From NCBI GenBank assembly GCA_913041025.1, contig CAJWGQ010000082.1, positions 1-11,799 on the forward strand: a stretch of DNA of 11,799 bases, read 5' to 3'. Both the position numbers and the translations under genes were made by a program. Shown here in pieces: positions 1-6,421 of this stretch. Under the pieces are notes generated by a model that had not been told where the DNA came from, ran no database searches, and saw only the letters and a program-made list of their open reading frames with translations. Each line of letters starts with the position of its first letter. Within the stretch, counting starts at the first letter, position 1. This stretch comes from an uncultured Gammaproteobacteria bacterium (GTDB lineage: Bacteria; Pseudomonadota; Gammaproteobacteria; Pseudomonadales; Azotimanducaceae_A).

Positions 1-1
1 C

Positions 2-556
2 AAACCCGTTTGGCAGGCAGATAGCGCGGAACTTTTCGGGGATATCGAACTCTCTGAAGGGGTTAGTATTTGGCCCAAGGTTGTTATGAGAGCGGAGGTC
101 CACTACATCAAAATCGGCTCATTCACCAACATACAAGATTTCGCGATGATCCACATTAGTTCTCAGGAGACGGTAATCGGTGAATTTTGTTCCATTACCC
201 ATCACAGCACCATTCATGGCGCCACCATAGGGGACAACTGTCTCATCGGAATCAACGCGACGATTATGGATAGGGCAATCGTAGGCAGTAATTCAATCGT
301 AGCGGGCAATACCATCGTCACAGAAGATTCGGTTTTTCCCGACAACTCTGTTATCGCAGGGGTACCCGGGAGGATTATCGCAACAAAAAACAACTACGTA
401 GCAAATCGCATTAATGCAATGGCCTACTATGAAAATGCGATTGCTTATTCAGAAAATAACCACAGAAGATGGTCTGAAGAAGACTATCAAAGCAAAATAG
501 ATTCTTGGAAAAATCAATTTGAGTTGGAACTAACCAGCCAAGAGCCTGGCCCCTAG
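2..556 (+). CDS. Gamma-carbonic anhydrase-like hexapeptide-repeat protein (5' end outside window)
   Basis: The frame is open from base 2, well upstream of the first ATG at 86, and the upstream residues (…GDIELSEGVSIWP…) match the conserved start of the gamma-CA/YrdA/PaaY family. The gene therefore enters from the left edge, and the ATG at 86 is internal. In window numbering (Lys1 at base 2) the three expected metal ligands are present: His51 in the NIQDFAMIH stretch, then His67 and His72 in THHSTIHG. Asn43, Gln45 and Asp46 of the NIQD motif are kept. The usual RGD is RAE here, and the HGC cysteine is Ala. Imperfect hexapeptide repeats run to about residue 120, followed by a short helical tail. 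These proteins form zinc- or iron-binding trimers in the cytoplasm. Some hydrate CO2, while others are acyl-CoA thioesterase-like (PaaY) or of unknown activity, so the reaction cannot be fixed. It converges on the MoaD-like gene, with 12 bp between the stops. Confidence 0.88.
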   Translation, partial: KPVWQADSAELFGDIELSEGVSIWPKVVMRAEVHYIKIGSFTNIQDFAMIHISSQETVIGEFCSITHHSTIHGATIGDNCLIGINATIMDRAIVGSNSIVAGNTIVTEDSVFPDNSVIAGVPGRIIATKNNYVANRINAMAYYENAIAYSENNHRRWSEEDYQSKIDSWKNQFELELTSQEPGP

Positions 557-558
557 AA

Positions 559-573
559 GATAGTCGGACTATC
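559..573. repeat. 15-bp perfect palindrome between convergent genes
   Basis: GATAGTC-G-GACTATC has 7-bp arms around a single central base. It starts 2 bp after the stop of the gamma-CA-like gene and overlaps the stop codon (569-571) of the convergent MoaD-like gene. As RNA it could form only a short stem with a 5-nt loop. No T-run follows on either strand, so a classical terminator is not supported. Confidence 0.4.
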
Positions 574-811
574 CACCCTCGATTCGGGGAATGAAAAAAA
601 TTTCACTTGATCCTCCAAATTCCTCCAAAAAAGGATCCTGATAAATTTGCCCATCCAGAGCGAGAGAACTTTTTTCCAGCTCGCTTTCTATACCCGGGTA
701 TTTACTTTTGAGCTCTGTCTCCAAGTCCCGATAGATCGTTGTGCGAGTTTCATATTCCCTCACATTATCGGTATAAGCCAAAAAACTATCTGGAAAGGTT
801 ATCTTTGCCAT
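569..811 (-). CDS. MoaD/ThiS-family ubiquitin-fold sulfur-carrier protein
   Basis: This 80-residue protein has the size and layout of MoaD (about 80 residues): an N-terminal beta strand (ITFPDSF), a central helix with an ELKSKYPGI stretch, and the C-terminal signature FFIPRIEGG ending exactly in Gly79-Gly80. In MoaD the terminal Gly-Gly is adenylated by MoeB and turned into a thiocarboxylate, which gives sulfur to precursor Z during molybdopterin synthesis in the cytoplasm. The gene lies 52 bp downstream of a molybdopterin-binding hydroxylase subunit on the same strand, which supports a molybdenum-cofactor role. No moaE, moeB or other moa gene is in the window. ThiS-like or ubiquitin-like modifier roles are possible but fit the context less well. 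The ATG at 811 has no purine-rich site just upstream; see the hairpin at 821-845. Little of the sequence beyond the tail is diagnostic. Confidence 0.75.
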   Translation of the reverse strand: MAKITFPDSFLAYTDNVREYETRTTIYRDLETELKSKYPGIESELEKSSLALDGQIYQDPFLEEFGGSSEIFFIPRIEGG

Positions 812-820
812 CGACAGAAA

Positions 821-845
821 GAGGGAAAGCTAGAAACTTTCCCTC
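821..845 (-). promoter_or_regulatory. Perfect 9-bp stem-loop ahead of the MoaD-like gene
   Basis: Read on the minus strand, GAGGGAAAG and CTTTCCCTC form a 9-bp perfect stem with a 7-nt loop. It lies in the 52-bp gap between the Mo-hydroxylase stop (864-866) and the MoaD-like ATG (811). A GGAGG (854-850) sits 4 nt before the stem, while the 9 nt between the stem and the ATG contain no ribosome-binding site. The hairpin could act as a folded spacer that brings GGAGG near the ATG, as a weak attenuator, or as an mRNA stability element. Only three T residues follow, so strong Rho-independent termination is unlikely. The stem is a direct observation; its role is inference. Confidence 0.5.
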
Positions 846-863
846 ATTGCCTCCAAATAACGA

Positions 864-3098
864 TTACTCGTCAAGGGCAGCCAGAATGTTGGGCGGAGAC
901 AAAGGTAGATCAGAAATCCGAACCCCTGCAGAACGAGAAACCGCGTTTGCAACAGTAGGCAAAGGAGCAGTAATAGGTGTTTCCCCTACCCCTCGAACTC
1001 CGTATGGATGAACGGGGTTTGGCACCTCAACTATCTCCGTATCGATCATAGGCAAATCAGAAGCGACGGGTACTCGATAATCCAAGAACCCAGGATTTTC
1101 TAAAACCCCCTCTGCGTTATAAATGAATTCCTCATTCAATGCCCAACCAATACCCTGTGCAGCCCCTCCTTGCATCTGTCCTTCCACATAAGAGGGATGA
1201 ATAGCCTTGCCTGCATCCTGAATAGCCGTGTAACCCAACACGTCAACTTTGCCAGTTTCCTTATCCACTCGGACATCACAGAAGTTAATTGAGAATGTGG
1301 CTCCAGCTCCTTGTGCATTAACTGCGGCTCTACCCTGAATCGGACCTCCAGTGCGCCCTGCACTGCCGGCTAGCTGAGCCAAGCTAAGGGGAGTCACATC
1401 AGCATTAACACCAGGCGCAGGTTCAACCTGACCGTCTTTCCATTCAACCTGATCTTCATCTACACCCCAAGTCATCGCTGCCCGTTTTTTACATTCTGCA
1501 ATGACATCTTCGCAGGCTTGGACTACCGCCATACCAGTAGCAAAAGTCGTGCGGCTTCCCGCCGTGGAATTACAAAATCCCGTACTTTCGGTGTCGGCAA
1601 TCCTAGTGCTCACTTGTTCGTAATCAACTCCCAAGGTCTCTGCAGCCATAAGTGACATCGACGCTCTAGAGCCACCGATATCCGGACTACCTTCTACGAC
1701 CATCACGCTACCGTCTTCGTTGATATTGATTTCAGCGCTTGACTGCATTCCGATGTTGAACCAAAACCCCGCAGCCACCCCTCTCGCTGCTCCGTCGGGA
1801 ACTGGCGCTTTGTAATTAGGGTGGTTTTTAGCCGCCTCAATACAAGCCTTCATTCCTATTGCAGGAAACTTGGGTCCATAAGGCGCTTGTGTCCCTTCAT
1901 CAGCCGCGTTTTTCAAGCGTAAATCCAGAGGGTCCATACCAAGTTTAATTGCGGCCTCATCAATCGCGCACTCGAAGGCATGCATCGACTGCGGGGCCCC
2001 CGGCGCTCTATAAGCAGCAACTTTGGGTTTATTAACTAATACATCGTAGGACTCGACGAGGAAGTTATCGATATCGTAAGGCGCAAAGATGGACATGGCT
2101 CCCGGTGCGTAGGCTTGTCCACCTGCAAAAGCACCAGCTTCATAAGCCATCCACGAATGCGCAGCTGCTATCGTCCCATCATTTTTCATGCCCAATTTAA
2201 TGCGTATTACTGTCCCGGAGGTCGGACCCGTCGCTCGGAATACATCCTCTCGCGACATAGCCATCTTCACAGGCCTACCCGCCTTTTCAGAAAGCAGCAC
2301 CGCAAGTGGCTCAAGATAAGCAACCAGCTTGCCGCCAAAACCACCTCCTATTTCGCTTGGAACAAAAGTAATGTCTGAAACATTTTTCTTTAACAGGCCA
2401 GCAACTGCCGTTCGAAATTCAAAATGACCCTGAGTACAACACCAAACAGTTCCCTTGCCCGTTTCGTCTATGTTAGCAACACAGGCATGAGGCTCTATAT
2501 ATCCTTGGTGGACCATCGGTATTTTGTATTCCCGCTCAATGACAAAATCGGCTTCTGCAAAACCCGCCTCCAGATCTCCCCTTTCAAACCGAGCAATATT
2601 AGCTAAATTACTAGGCTTTTCGGGTTTTTCAGGCAGGTTCGTGTAGTTATCCTCATCGACCAACACTGAGTCTTCGGACATCGCCGCGACCACATCCAAT
2701 ACCGGCGGAAGCGGTTCATAATCCACCTTAATCGCTTCCAGCGCTCGCTCTGCCAAGTCTGGGGAAGCAGCAGATACAGCTGCCACAGCCTGTCCGTGAT
2801 ACACCACCTTGTCTCGCGCGATTGTATTTTTAGCCGTGTCGGCTAGGGGGCTCCCAGGTTCAACAGGCGGAAGATCGGCCCCACAGATCGCAGAGAAAAC
2901 TCCATCAATCGCTAGCGCCGCCGATACGTCAACGCTTTTGATTCGCGCATGCGCATACGGGCTTCTAAGTACTTTACCATGAACCATATTCGGTAATATC
3001 AAATCGGCACCGAACCTCGCGCGTCCGGTAACCTTTTCTACACCATCTTGTCTGACCGGTCTGGTACCGATCTGCTTGAAGTCTATTGCTTCTGCCAC
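864..3098 (-). CDS. Xanthine dehydrogenase-family molybdopterin-binding large subunit
   Basis: This 744-residue protein is close to the usual length for the catalytic subunit of three-subunit molybdenum hydroxylases. An aldehyde oxidase/xanthine dehydrogenase hammerhead domain occupies about residues 18-130 and two Mo-cofactor-binding domains follow to about 720. Diagnostic motifs are IEPHA (201-205), the cofactor loop GGGFGGK (251-257), the active-site loop AYRAPGAPQ (362-370) and the catalytic glutamate in GVRGVGE (Glu706). The 362-370 loop lacks the AYxCSFR motif of form I CO dehydrogenase, so this is not true CoxL. Such enzymes hydroxylate aldehydes or N-heterocycles with water-derived oxygen. 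The start is GTG with AGGAG six bases upstream. There is no iron-sulfur domain or signal peptide. It lies 70 bp after the SDR gene and ahead of the MoaD-like gene. The [2Fe-2S] and FAD subunits that normally accompany it are absent from the cluster. The substrate is unknown. Confidence 0.93.
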   Translation of the reverse strand: MAEAIDFKQIGTRPVRQDGVEKVTGRARFGADLILPNMVHGKVLRSPYAHARIKSVDVSAALAIDGVFSAICGADLPPVEPGSPLADTAKNTIARDKVVYHGQAVAAVSAASPDLAERALEAIKVDYEPLPPVLDVVAAMSEDSVLVDEDNYTNLPEKPEKPSNLANIARFERGDLEAGFAEADFVIEREYKIPMVHQGYIEPHACVANIDETGKGTVWCCTQGHFEFRTAVAGLLKKNVSDITFVPSEIGGGFGGKLVAYLEPLAVLLSEKAGRPVKMAMSREDVFRATGPTSGTVIRIKLGMKNDGTIAAAHSWMAYEAGAFAGGQAYAPGAMSIFAPYDIDNFLVESYDVLVNKPKVAAYRAPGAPQSMHAFECAIDEAAIKLGMDPLDLRLKNAADEGTQAPYGPKFPAIGMKACIEAAKNHPNYKAPVPDGAARGVAAGFWFNIGMQSSAEININEDGSVMVVEGSPDIGGSRASMSLMAAETLGVDYEQVSTRIADTESTGFCNSTAGSRTTFATGMAVVQACEDVIAECKKRAAMTWGVDEDQVEWKDGQVEPAPGVNADVTPLSLAQLAGSAGRTGGPIQGRAAVNAQGAGATFSINFCDVRVDKETGKVDVLGYTAIQDAGKAIHPSYVEGQMQGGAAQGIGWALNEEFIYNAEGVLENPGFLDYRVPVASDLPMIDTEIVEVPNPVHPYGVRGVGETPITAPLPTVANAVSRSAGVRISDLPLSPPNILAALDE

Positions 3099-3168
3099 TG
3101 TTTTCTCCTACACCTTTCCTGGAACTCTTCCTTCATAAACTACCACGTTATTTCTTCCAATGGGAGAC

Positions 3169-3933
3169 CTAGACACTACGACCACCATCCACGTTGAGAG
3201 ACGTTCCAGTGATGAAACGAGCATCCTCCGAAGACAAGAATGTCACTGCTGCTGCGACGTCAAATGGCTCGGCCATCCGACCTAATGGAATAGTCGAAAT
3301 GAGACGCTCTCGATCCGCATCCTCGAGCTGATCAACCCCCATGGCTCCTTTCATAAAACCGGTCTCAGCAGCAACAGGATTTACAGCATTTACCCTAATA
3401 TTGTGCCTGGCCGTTTCCATAGCCAGCCCCTTCGTCATCGTAAGGACCGCACCCTTGGTTCCGTTGTAGGGAGTCACACCTGCACGTGGTGCTATCGCGC
3501 CGACCGAGGCAATGTTTACTATCACCCCTCTTTTTTGTTCAATCATTCGCGGTATTACATGCTTGCAACCCAGAAAGACACCGCGCACATTTACTGCGAA
3601 AACCGAATCGAATTCTTCGACAGAAATTTTCCACAAAAGTCTGCTCATATGCGAATAGCCAGCATTGTTGACCATAACATCAATGGCACCGAACTCGTTT
3701 GCTGCTTTTTCCACCAGCTGTTCTACCTCACCTTCAACAGCCACATTACAAGCAACCGCAATGGCATTGCCGCCCTCTTTCTCAATCTCCTCACAGACTT
3801 TCGCAGCACTCGTCCCATCTATGTCCGATACAACCACTCTAGCTTTTTCGGACGCAAAACGTTTAGCAGTTGCTTCCCCAAAACCTGAACCAGCACCTGT
3901 TACGATTACACAACGGTTTTCAAATCTATTCAA
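3169..3933 (-). CDS. Short-chain dehydrogenase/reductase (classical SDR)
   Basis: From a TTG start at 3933 this gives 254 residues, typical of classical SDRs. The strong GGAGGAG (3939-3945) lies 5 bases upstream and overlaps the end of the preceding gene, whose TGA ends at 3936, two bases before this start. A longer ATG start at 3966 would add a non-family leader (MPFICCFGG…), so I prefer TTG. Visible motifs are TGAGSGFG (12-19) for nucleotide binding, Asp37 after the second strand suggesting NAD(H) preference, NNAG (89-92), and the catalytic set Asn115, Ser143, Tyr156 and Lys160 (YNGTK). The usual Asp before the fourth helix is Asn (ACNV), and the usual NPG is NPVAAETGF. It probably oxidises or reduces a hydroxyl/carbonyl group in the cytoplasm. 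Overlap with the epimerase-like gene implies translational coupling and a shared substrate path. The substrate cannot be read from sequence. Confidence 0.93.
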   Translation of the reverse strand: MNRFENRCVIVTGAGSGFGEATAKRFASEKARVVVSDIDGTSAAKVCEEIEKEGGNAIAVACNVAVEGEVEQLVEKAANEFGAIDVMVNNAGYSHMSRLLWKISVEEFDSVFAVNVRGVFLGCKHVIPRMIEQKRGVIVNIASVGAIAPRAGVTPYNGTKGAVLTMTKGLAMETARHNIRVNAVNPVAAETGFMKGAMGVDQLEDADRERLISTIPLGRMAEPFDVAAAVTFLSSEDARFITGTSLNVDGGRSV

Positions 3934-3935
3934 AA

Positions 3936-4808
3936 TCACTCCTCCGAAACAACAAATGAATGGCATATTGACATAGAGTCGCCAGGCTCTAATTCATTCA
4001 TTGTACCTGCTTGTTCATCCATATTAATTACATTCGGTAAATGAGTAATGGGCTCGACACACAAAAAATCATGCTTTGGTGGTGAGTAGACAACATAGCC
4101 AAAAATCTCCTCTGAATTCTCAAACTTGACTCCGTATTTTTTGTTATCCCACCTCAGACCAATATCACTGTTTAAACCCGTGTATATGTGATCCACATCA
4201 TAGTTATTCATAGTAGCTGAGCCATCAAACTGATCCGATTTTTCCAATCCCAAAAACTGGCTCGGTAAACCCGCTGAGTCGCACTGCCACCTTCCCTGGA
4301 ACGAACACGACAGTCGAGCTAGATGTTTCTCAGGAAAAAAAGGATGAAGTCCCAGACCAGCAGGCATCGGTCTAGAGTCTAAATTTTTTATCGATAATTT
4401 ATAATCCAGTCGATCTGATTTAACAGAAAACTGTTGTTCGCTAGAAAATTTCCATGGCCAATCACGGCCATCGTGATCGTAACTCAATATCAGAACAGTC
4501 TTGGTTTTATGGTCAATCGACCAGGCTCGTGTCCAACCCAACCCATGAATACTGCATAACTCAGGAGGGAAATTTTTTAGCAGCTGGATTTGCCGGCCTT
4601 CAAACCAAAAGCAGCCACCAGCAACGCGATTACAATAAGGGATCATTGGAAACGCCCCCATCGACCCTGGATCTCTATGCAAAAAAGCTTCTTTCGAAGC
4701 AGAACGCAGAATATCCTGGCCCTCGATCGAAAACCTTGTAATTGATCCGCCGATAGCTGGACAAACTTCAAGCCGAATATCGCCGCACTGCAGAAGCTCT
4801 ATCTGCAT
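3936..4808 (-). CDS. Aldose 1-epimerase (mutarotase) family protein
   Basis: This is a 290-residue, mostly beta protein with galactose-mutarotase-like signatures in order: an N-terminal IGGSITRF strand, MIPYCNRVAGG with Asn60-Arg61, SIHGLGW with His88, GLGLHPFF with His155, and CVEPITHLPNVIN with Glu252. In the known enzymes these histidines act as acid/sugar-binding residues and the glutamate as base, interconverting alpha and beta anomers of aldoses. The length is a little short compared with GalM (about 340), closer to YeaD/YphB-like members that act on other sugars or sugar phosphates. There is no signal peptide, so it is cytoplasmic. It is the first gene of the minus-strand cluster, and its stop lies two bases before the SDR start. 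The ATG at 4808 has only a weak AGGG about ten bases upstream. It faces the carotenoid oxygenase gene across a 102-bp divergent region. Confidence 0.87.
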   Translation of the reverse strand: MQIELLQCGDIRLEVCPAIGGSITRFSIEGQDILRSASKEAFLHRDPGSMGAFPMIPYCNRVAGGCFWFEGRQIQLLKNFPPELCSIHGLGWTRAWSIDHKTKTVLILSYDHDGRDWPWKFSSEQQFSVKSDRLDYKLSIKNLDSRPMPAGLGLHPFFPEKHLARLSCSFQGRWQCDSAGLPSQFLGLEKSDQFDGSATMNNYDVDHIYTGLNSDIGLRWDNKKYGVKFENSEEIFGYVVYSPPKHDFLCVEPITHLPNVINMDEQAGTMNELEPGDSMSICHSFVVSEE

Positions 4809-4822
4809 TAATAAAAGGCCCT

Positions 4823-4849
4823 ATATGCTTAAAATAAAATTAAGCGTAT
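4823..4849. promoter_or_regulatory. Operator-like inverted repeat, divergent promoter region
   Basis: Arms ATATGCTTAA (4823-4832) and TTAAGCGTAT (4840-4849) match at 9 of 10 positions around the 7-base AT-rich spacer AATAAAA. It lies 15 bp from the mutarotase start codon, on the side of the gap where that gene's promoter would be expected. The shape suits binding of a dimeric regulator. The symmetry is seen directly; the regulator is not in the window and the function is inferred. Confidence 0.5.
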
Positions 4850-4869
4850 TCTTAGTCAGTGTGAAAAGA

Positions 4870-4888
4870 CAGTAATTCCACATTACTG
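4870..4888. promoter_or_regulatory. 19-bp perfect inverted repeat upstream of the carotenoid oxygenase gene
   Basis: CAGTAAT and ATTACTG are perfect 7-bp arms around TCCAC. The site ends 9 bp before the Shine-Dalgarno of the oxygenase gene and 22 bp before its GTG. Its size and symmetry fit a repressor operator (for example LuxR-, TetR- or GntR-type), although a leader RNA hairpin is possible. It shares no sequence with the repeat at 4823-4849, suggesting separate control of the two directions. Confidence 0.55.
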
Positions 4889-4897
4889 GATAGCCTT

Positions 4898-4903
4898 AAG
4901 GAG
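4898..4903 (+). promoter_or_regulatory. Shine-Dalgarno AAGGAG setting the GTG start at 4911
   Basis: AAGGAG is seven bases before GTG at 4911, good spacing. This supports the GTG codon as the start of the carotenoid oxygenase gene rather than a later ATG. Confidence 0.8.
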
Positions 4904-4910
4904 AGAAGCG

Positions 4911-6371
4911 GTGCCATCAAACAATCTCGCGTTAGACGGCCTAAATACCCCACCCAATCATATTGGCGGTTTGGAAAATCTTGATCAAGAATATGATTAC
5001 AACATCGACAACATTGAGGGTGATTTACCCGAAGATTTACACGGAACTTTTTTTAGAAATGGACCTGGAAGGCAGCGAATTGGACAAACGACCTATGGTC
5101 ACTGGTTCGATGGAGACGGGATGCTTTGTGCTTTCACTTTTCGAGATGGCACAGCTCATTTTAAAAATTCTTACGTCAGAACACCTAAGTACGTGAAAGA
5201 AACCGAACAGCAACAAATACTATACAGAGGATTTGGAACTAAAATACCCGGCGGAATAAGGGCTAATTTCCTAAAACCTCCAGCAAATCCAGCTAACACC
5301 AGCGCGATGTACCACGGTGGTAAGTTACTCGCACTAAACGAGGGCGGACGGCCATGGCAGTTAGAACCAAGCGACTTGACTACGATCGGTGAATTCAATT
5401 ATGAGGGCGGCCTATCGCGAGGCAACGTTTTTAGCGCTCATGGTAAAGTCCACTCTCAAACAGGGGACTACATCAATTTTGGTGCTGGAATCTCAAAGAT
5501 TAAATGGACCGGAGTGCAAGCTTGTTTGAACGTATATCGGATTAACAAAGCGGGAAAGCTCATAAAAAAAGGGGCCGTGCCTCTAGATTCGTTCCCTTTT
5601 TGTCACGACTTCGCGTTGACCGAAAATTACGCGGTATTTTTCATAGGATCGATAATTTTCAAAAACATGTTAAAGGTTATTTCGGGCTGGAAGTCGATCT
5701 CAGATCAAGTGACCTACGACCCTAAAATACCTATGAAGATCGTTTGTGTGAGGCTCGAAGATCTCTCGATTACAAAAGAAATCGAACTCGATCATGGTGC
5801 CATTATTCATTTTGGAAACGCATTTGAAGAAAACGGAGATATCGTAGTCGACGCCATGTTTCAGGATGATTTTTCTGCCAACGCTACGCTGGTAGATGTA
5901 TTCAATCCAGAAGGCAGGTTTGGAGGAGGAGCTTACAAGAGGTACACCATTCCGCTGTCCACGGGATCCGTCAAAGAGGAAATCGTTAATGAAAGAGAGA
6001 GCGAATTTCCTACTTTCAACAATGAATTTACTGGAAGACGCCAAGAGCATACCTACACAGCCTGTTCCATTGATAACGGTGCAAATGGATTTTTCAACGC
6101 TTTTCAAAAGGTGGATTTTGACGGAAACAGCCAATTGATTACTCTTCCACAAGGTTTCTATGGCTCAGAGCCCCTGTTTGCAAAAAAGGTGAATGCTAAA
6201 AAAGAAGACGATGGTTACTTATTGAATGTGGTTTATGATGCCCACACGCATCTGAGCGAATTGCAAATTTACAAGGCAGACAAGCCCACTGAACTGACTT
6301 GTAAGCTCAAGCTCAAGCACCATCTTCCACACCAATTTCACGGTCATTTCACCGATCAGGTGTTTTGTTAA
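4911..6371 (+). CDS. Carotenoid oxygenase family (RPE65/CCD/lignostilbene-type) dioxygenase
   Basis: These 486 residues match the length of bacterial carotenoid/apocarotenoid cleavage oxygenases. The start GTG has a good AAGGAG. The seven-bladed-propeller iron site is complete: His177 (SAHGK), His232 (FCHDF), His300 (IIHFGNAFEE) and His477 (HQFHGHF). The second-shell glutamates are also there: Glu144 (NEGG), Glu365 (EFP) and Glu420 (SEP). Their spacing follows Synechocystis apocarotenoid oxygenase within a few residues. An N-terminal LHGTFFRNGPGR stretch is another family mark. The enzymes are cytoplasmic or membrane-associated and cleave a conjugated C=C bond with O2, giving two carbonyl products; substrates include carotenoids, apocarotenals and phenolic stilbenes. 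No carotenoid biosynthesis gene is in the window, so the substrate is open. It is divergent from the mutarotase/SDR/Mo-hydroxylase cluster, with the cupin-like gene 50 bp downstream. Confidence 0.95.
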   Translation: MPSNNLALDGLNTPPNHIGGLENLDQEYDYNIDNIEGDLPEDLHGTFFRNGPGRQRIGQTTYGHWFDGDGMLCAFTFRDGTAHFKNSYVRTPKYVKETEQQQILYRGFGTKIPGGIRANFLKPPANPANTSAMYHGGKLLALNEGGRPWQLEPSDLTTIGEFNYEGGLSRGNVFSAHGKVHSQTGDYINFGAGISKIKWTGVQACLNVYRINKAGKLIKKGAVPLDSFPFCHDFALTENYAVFFIGSIIFKNMLKVISGWKSISDQVTYDPKIPMKIVCVRLEDLSITKEIELDHGAIIHFGNAFEENGDIVVDAMFQDDFSANATLVDVFNPEGRFGGGAYKRYTIPLSTGSVKEEIVNERESEFPTFNNEFTGRRQEHTYTACSIDNGANGFFNAFQKVDFDGNSQLITLPQGFYGSEPLFAKKVNAKKEDDGYLLNVVYDAHTHLSELQIYKADKPTELTCKLKLKHHLPHQFHGHFTDQVFC

Positions 6372-6421
6372 GATAAAATTCCAGTTCGTCTCTCTGAAGT
6401 TCTACATCCAAGTATATCGTC

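Noticed and set aside
577..590. Short GC hairpin CCTCG-ATT-CGGGG near the end of the MoaD-like gene
   Set aside because: Five pairs with one wobble, inside coding sequence, and followed on the plus strand by A rather than T residues; not a terminator.
821..845. Stem-loop as a strong Rho-independent terminator of the Mo-hydroxylase transcript
   Set aside because: The stem is perfect but only three T residues follow, and a same-strand gene starts 9 nt later; kept only as a possible regulatory element.
647..1011. Plus-strand open frames over the MoaD-like and Mo-hydroxylase ends
   Set aside because: They lie opposite well-supported genes, have no family resemblance and no ribosome-binding site; treated as shadows.
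864..3098. Form I CO dehydrogenase large subunit (CoxL)
   Set aside because: The active-site loop reads AYRAPGAPQ and lacks the AYxCSFR motif needed for that call.
3403..3888. 161-codon plus-strand frame opposite the SDR
   Set aside because: Composition rich in His, Cys and Ser without domain-like pattern; fully inside the SDR gene, which has complete catalytic motifs.
5700..6152. 150-codon minus-strand frame opposite the carotenoid oxygenase
   Set aside because: The oxygenase frame carries all iron ligands across this stretch, so the reverse frame is chance.
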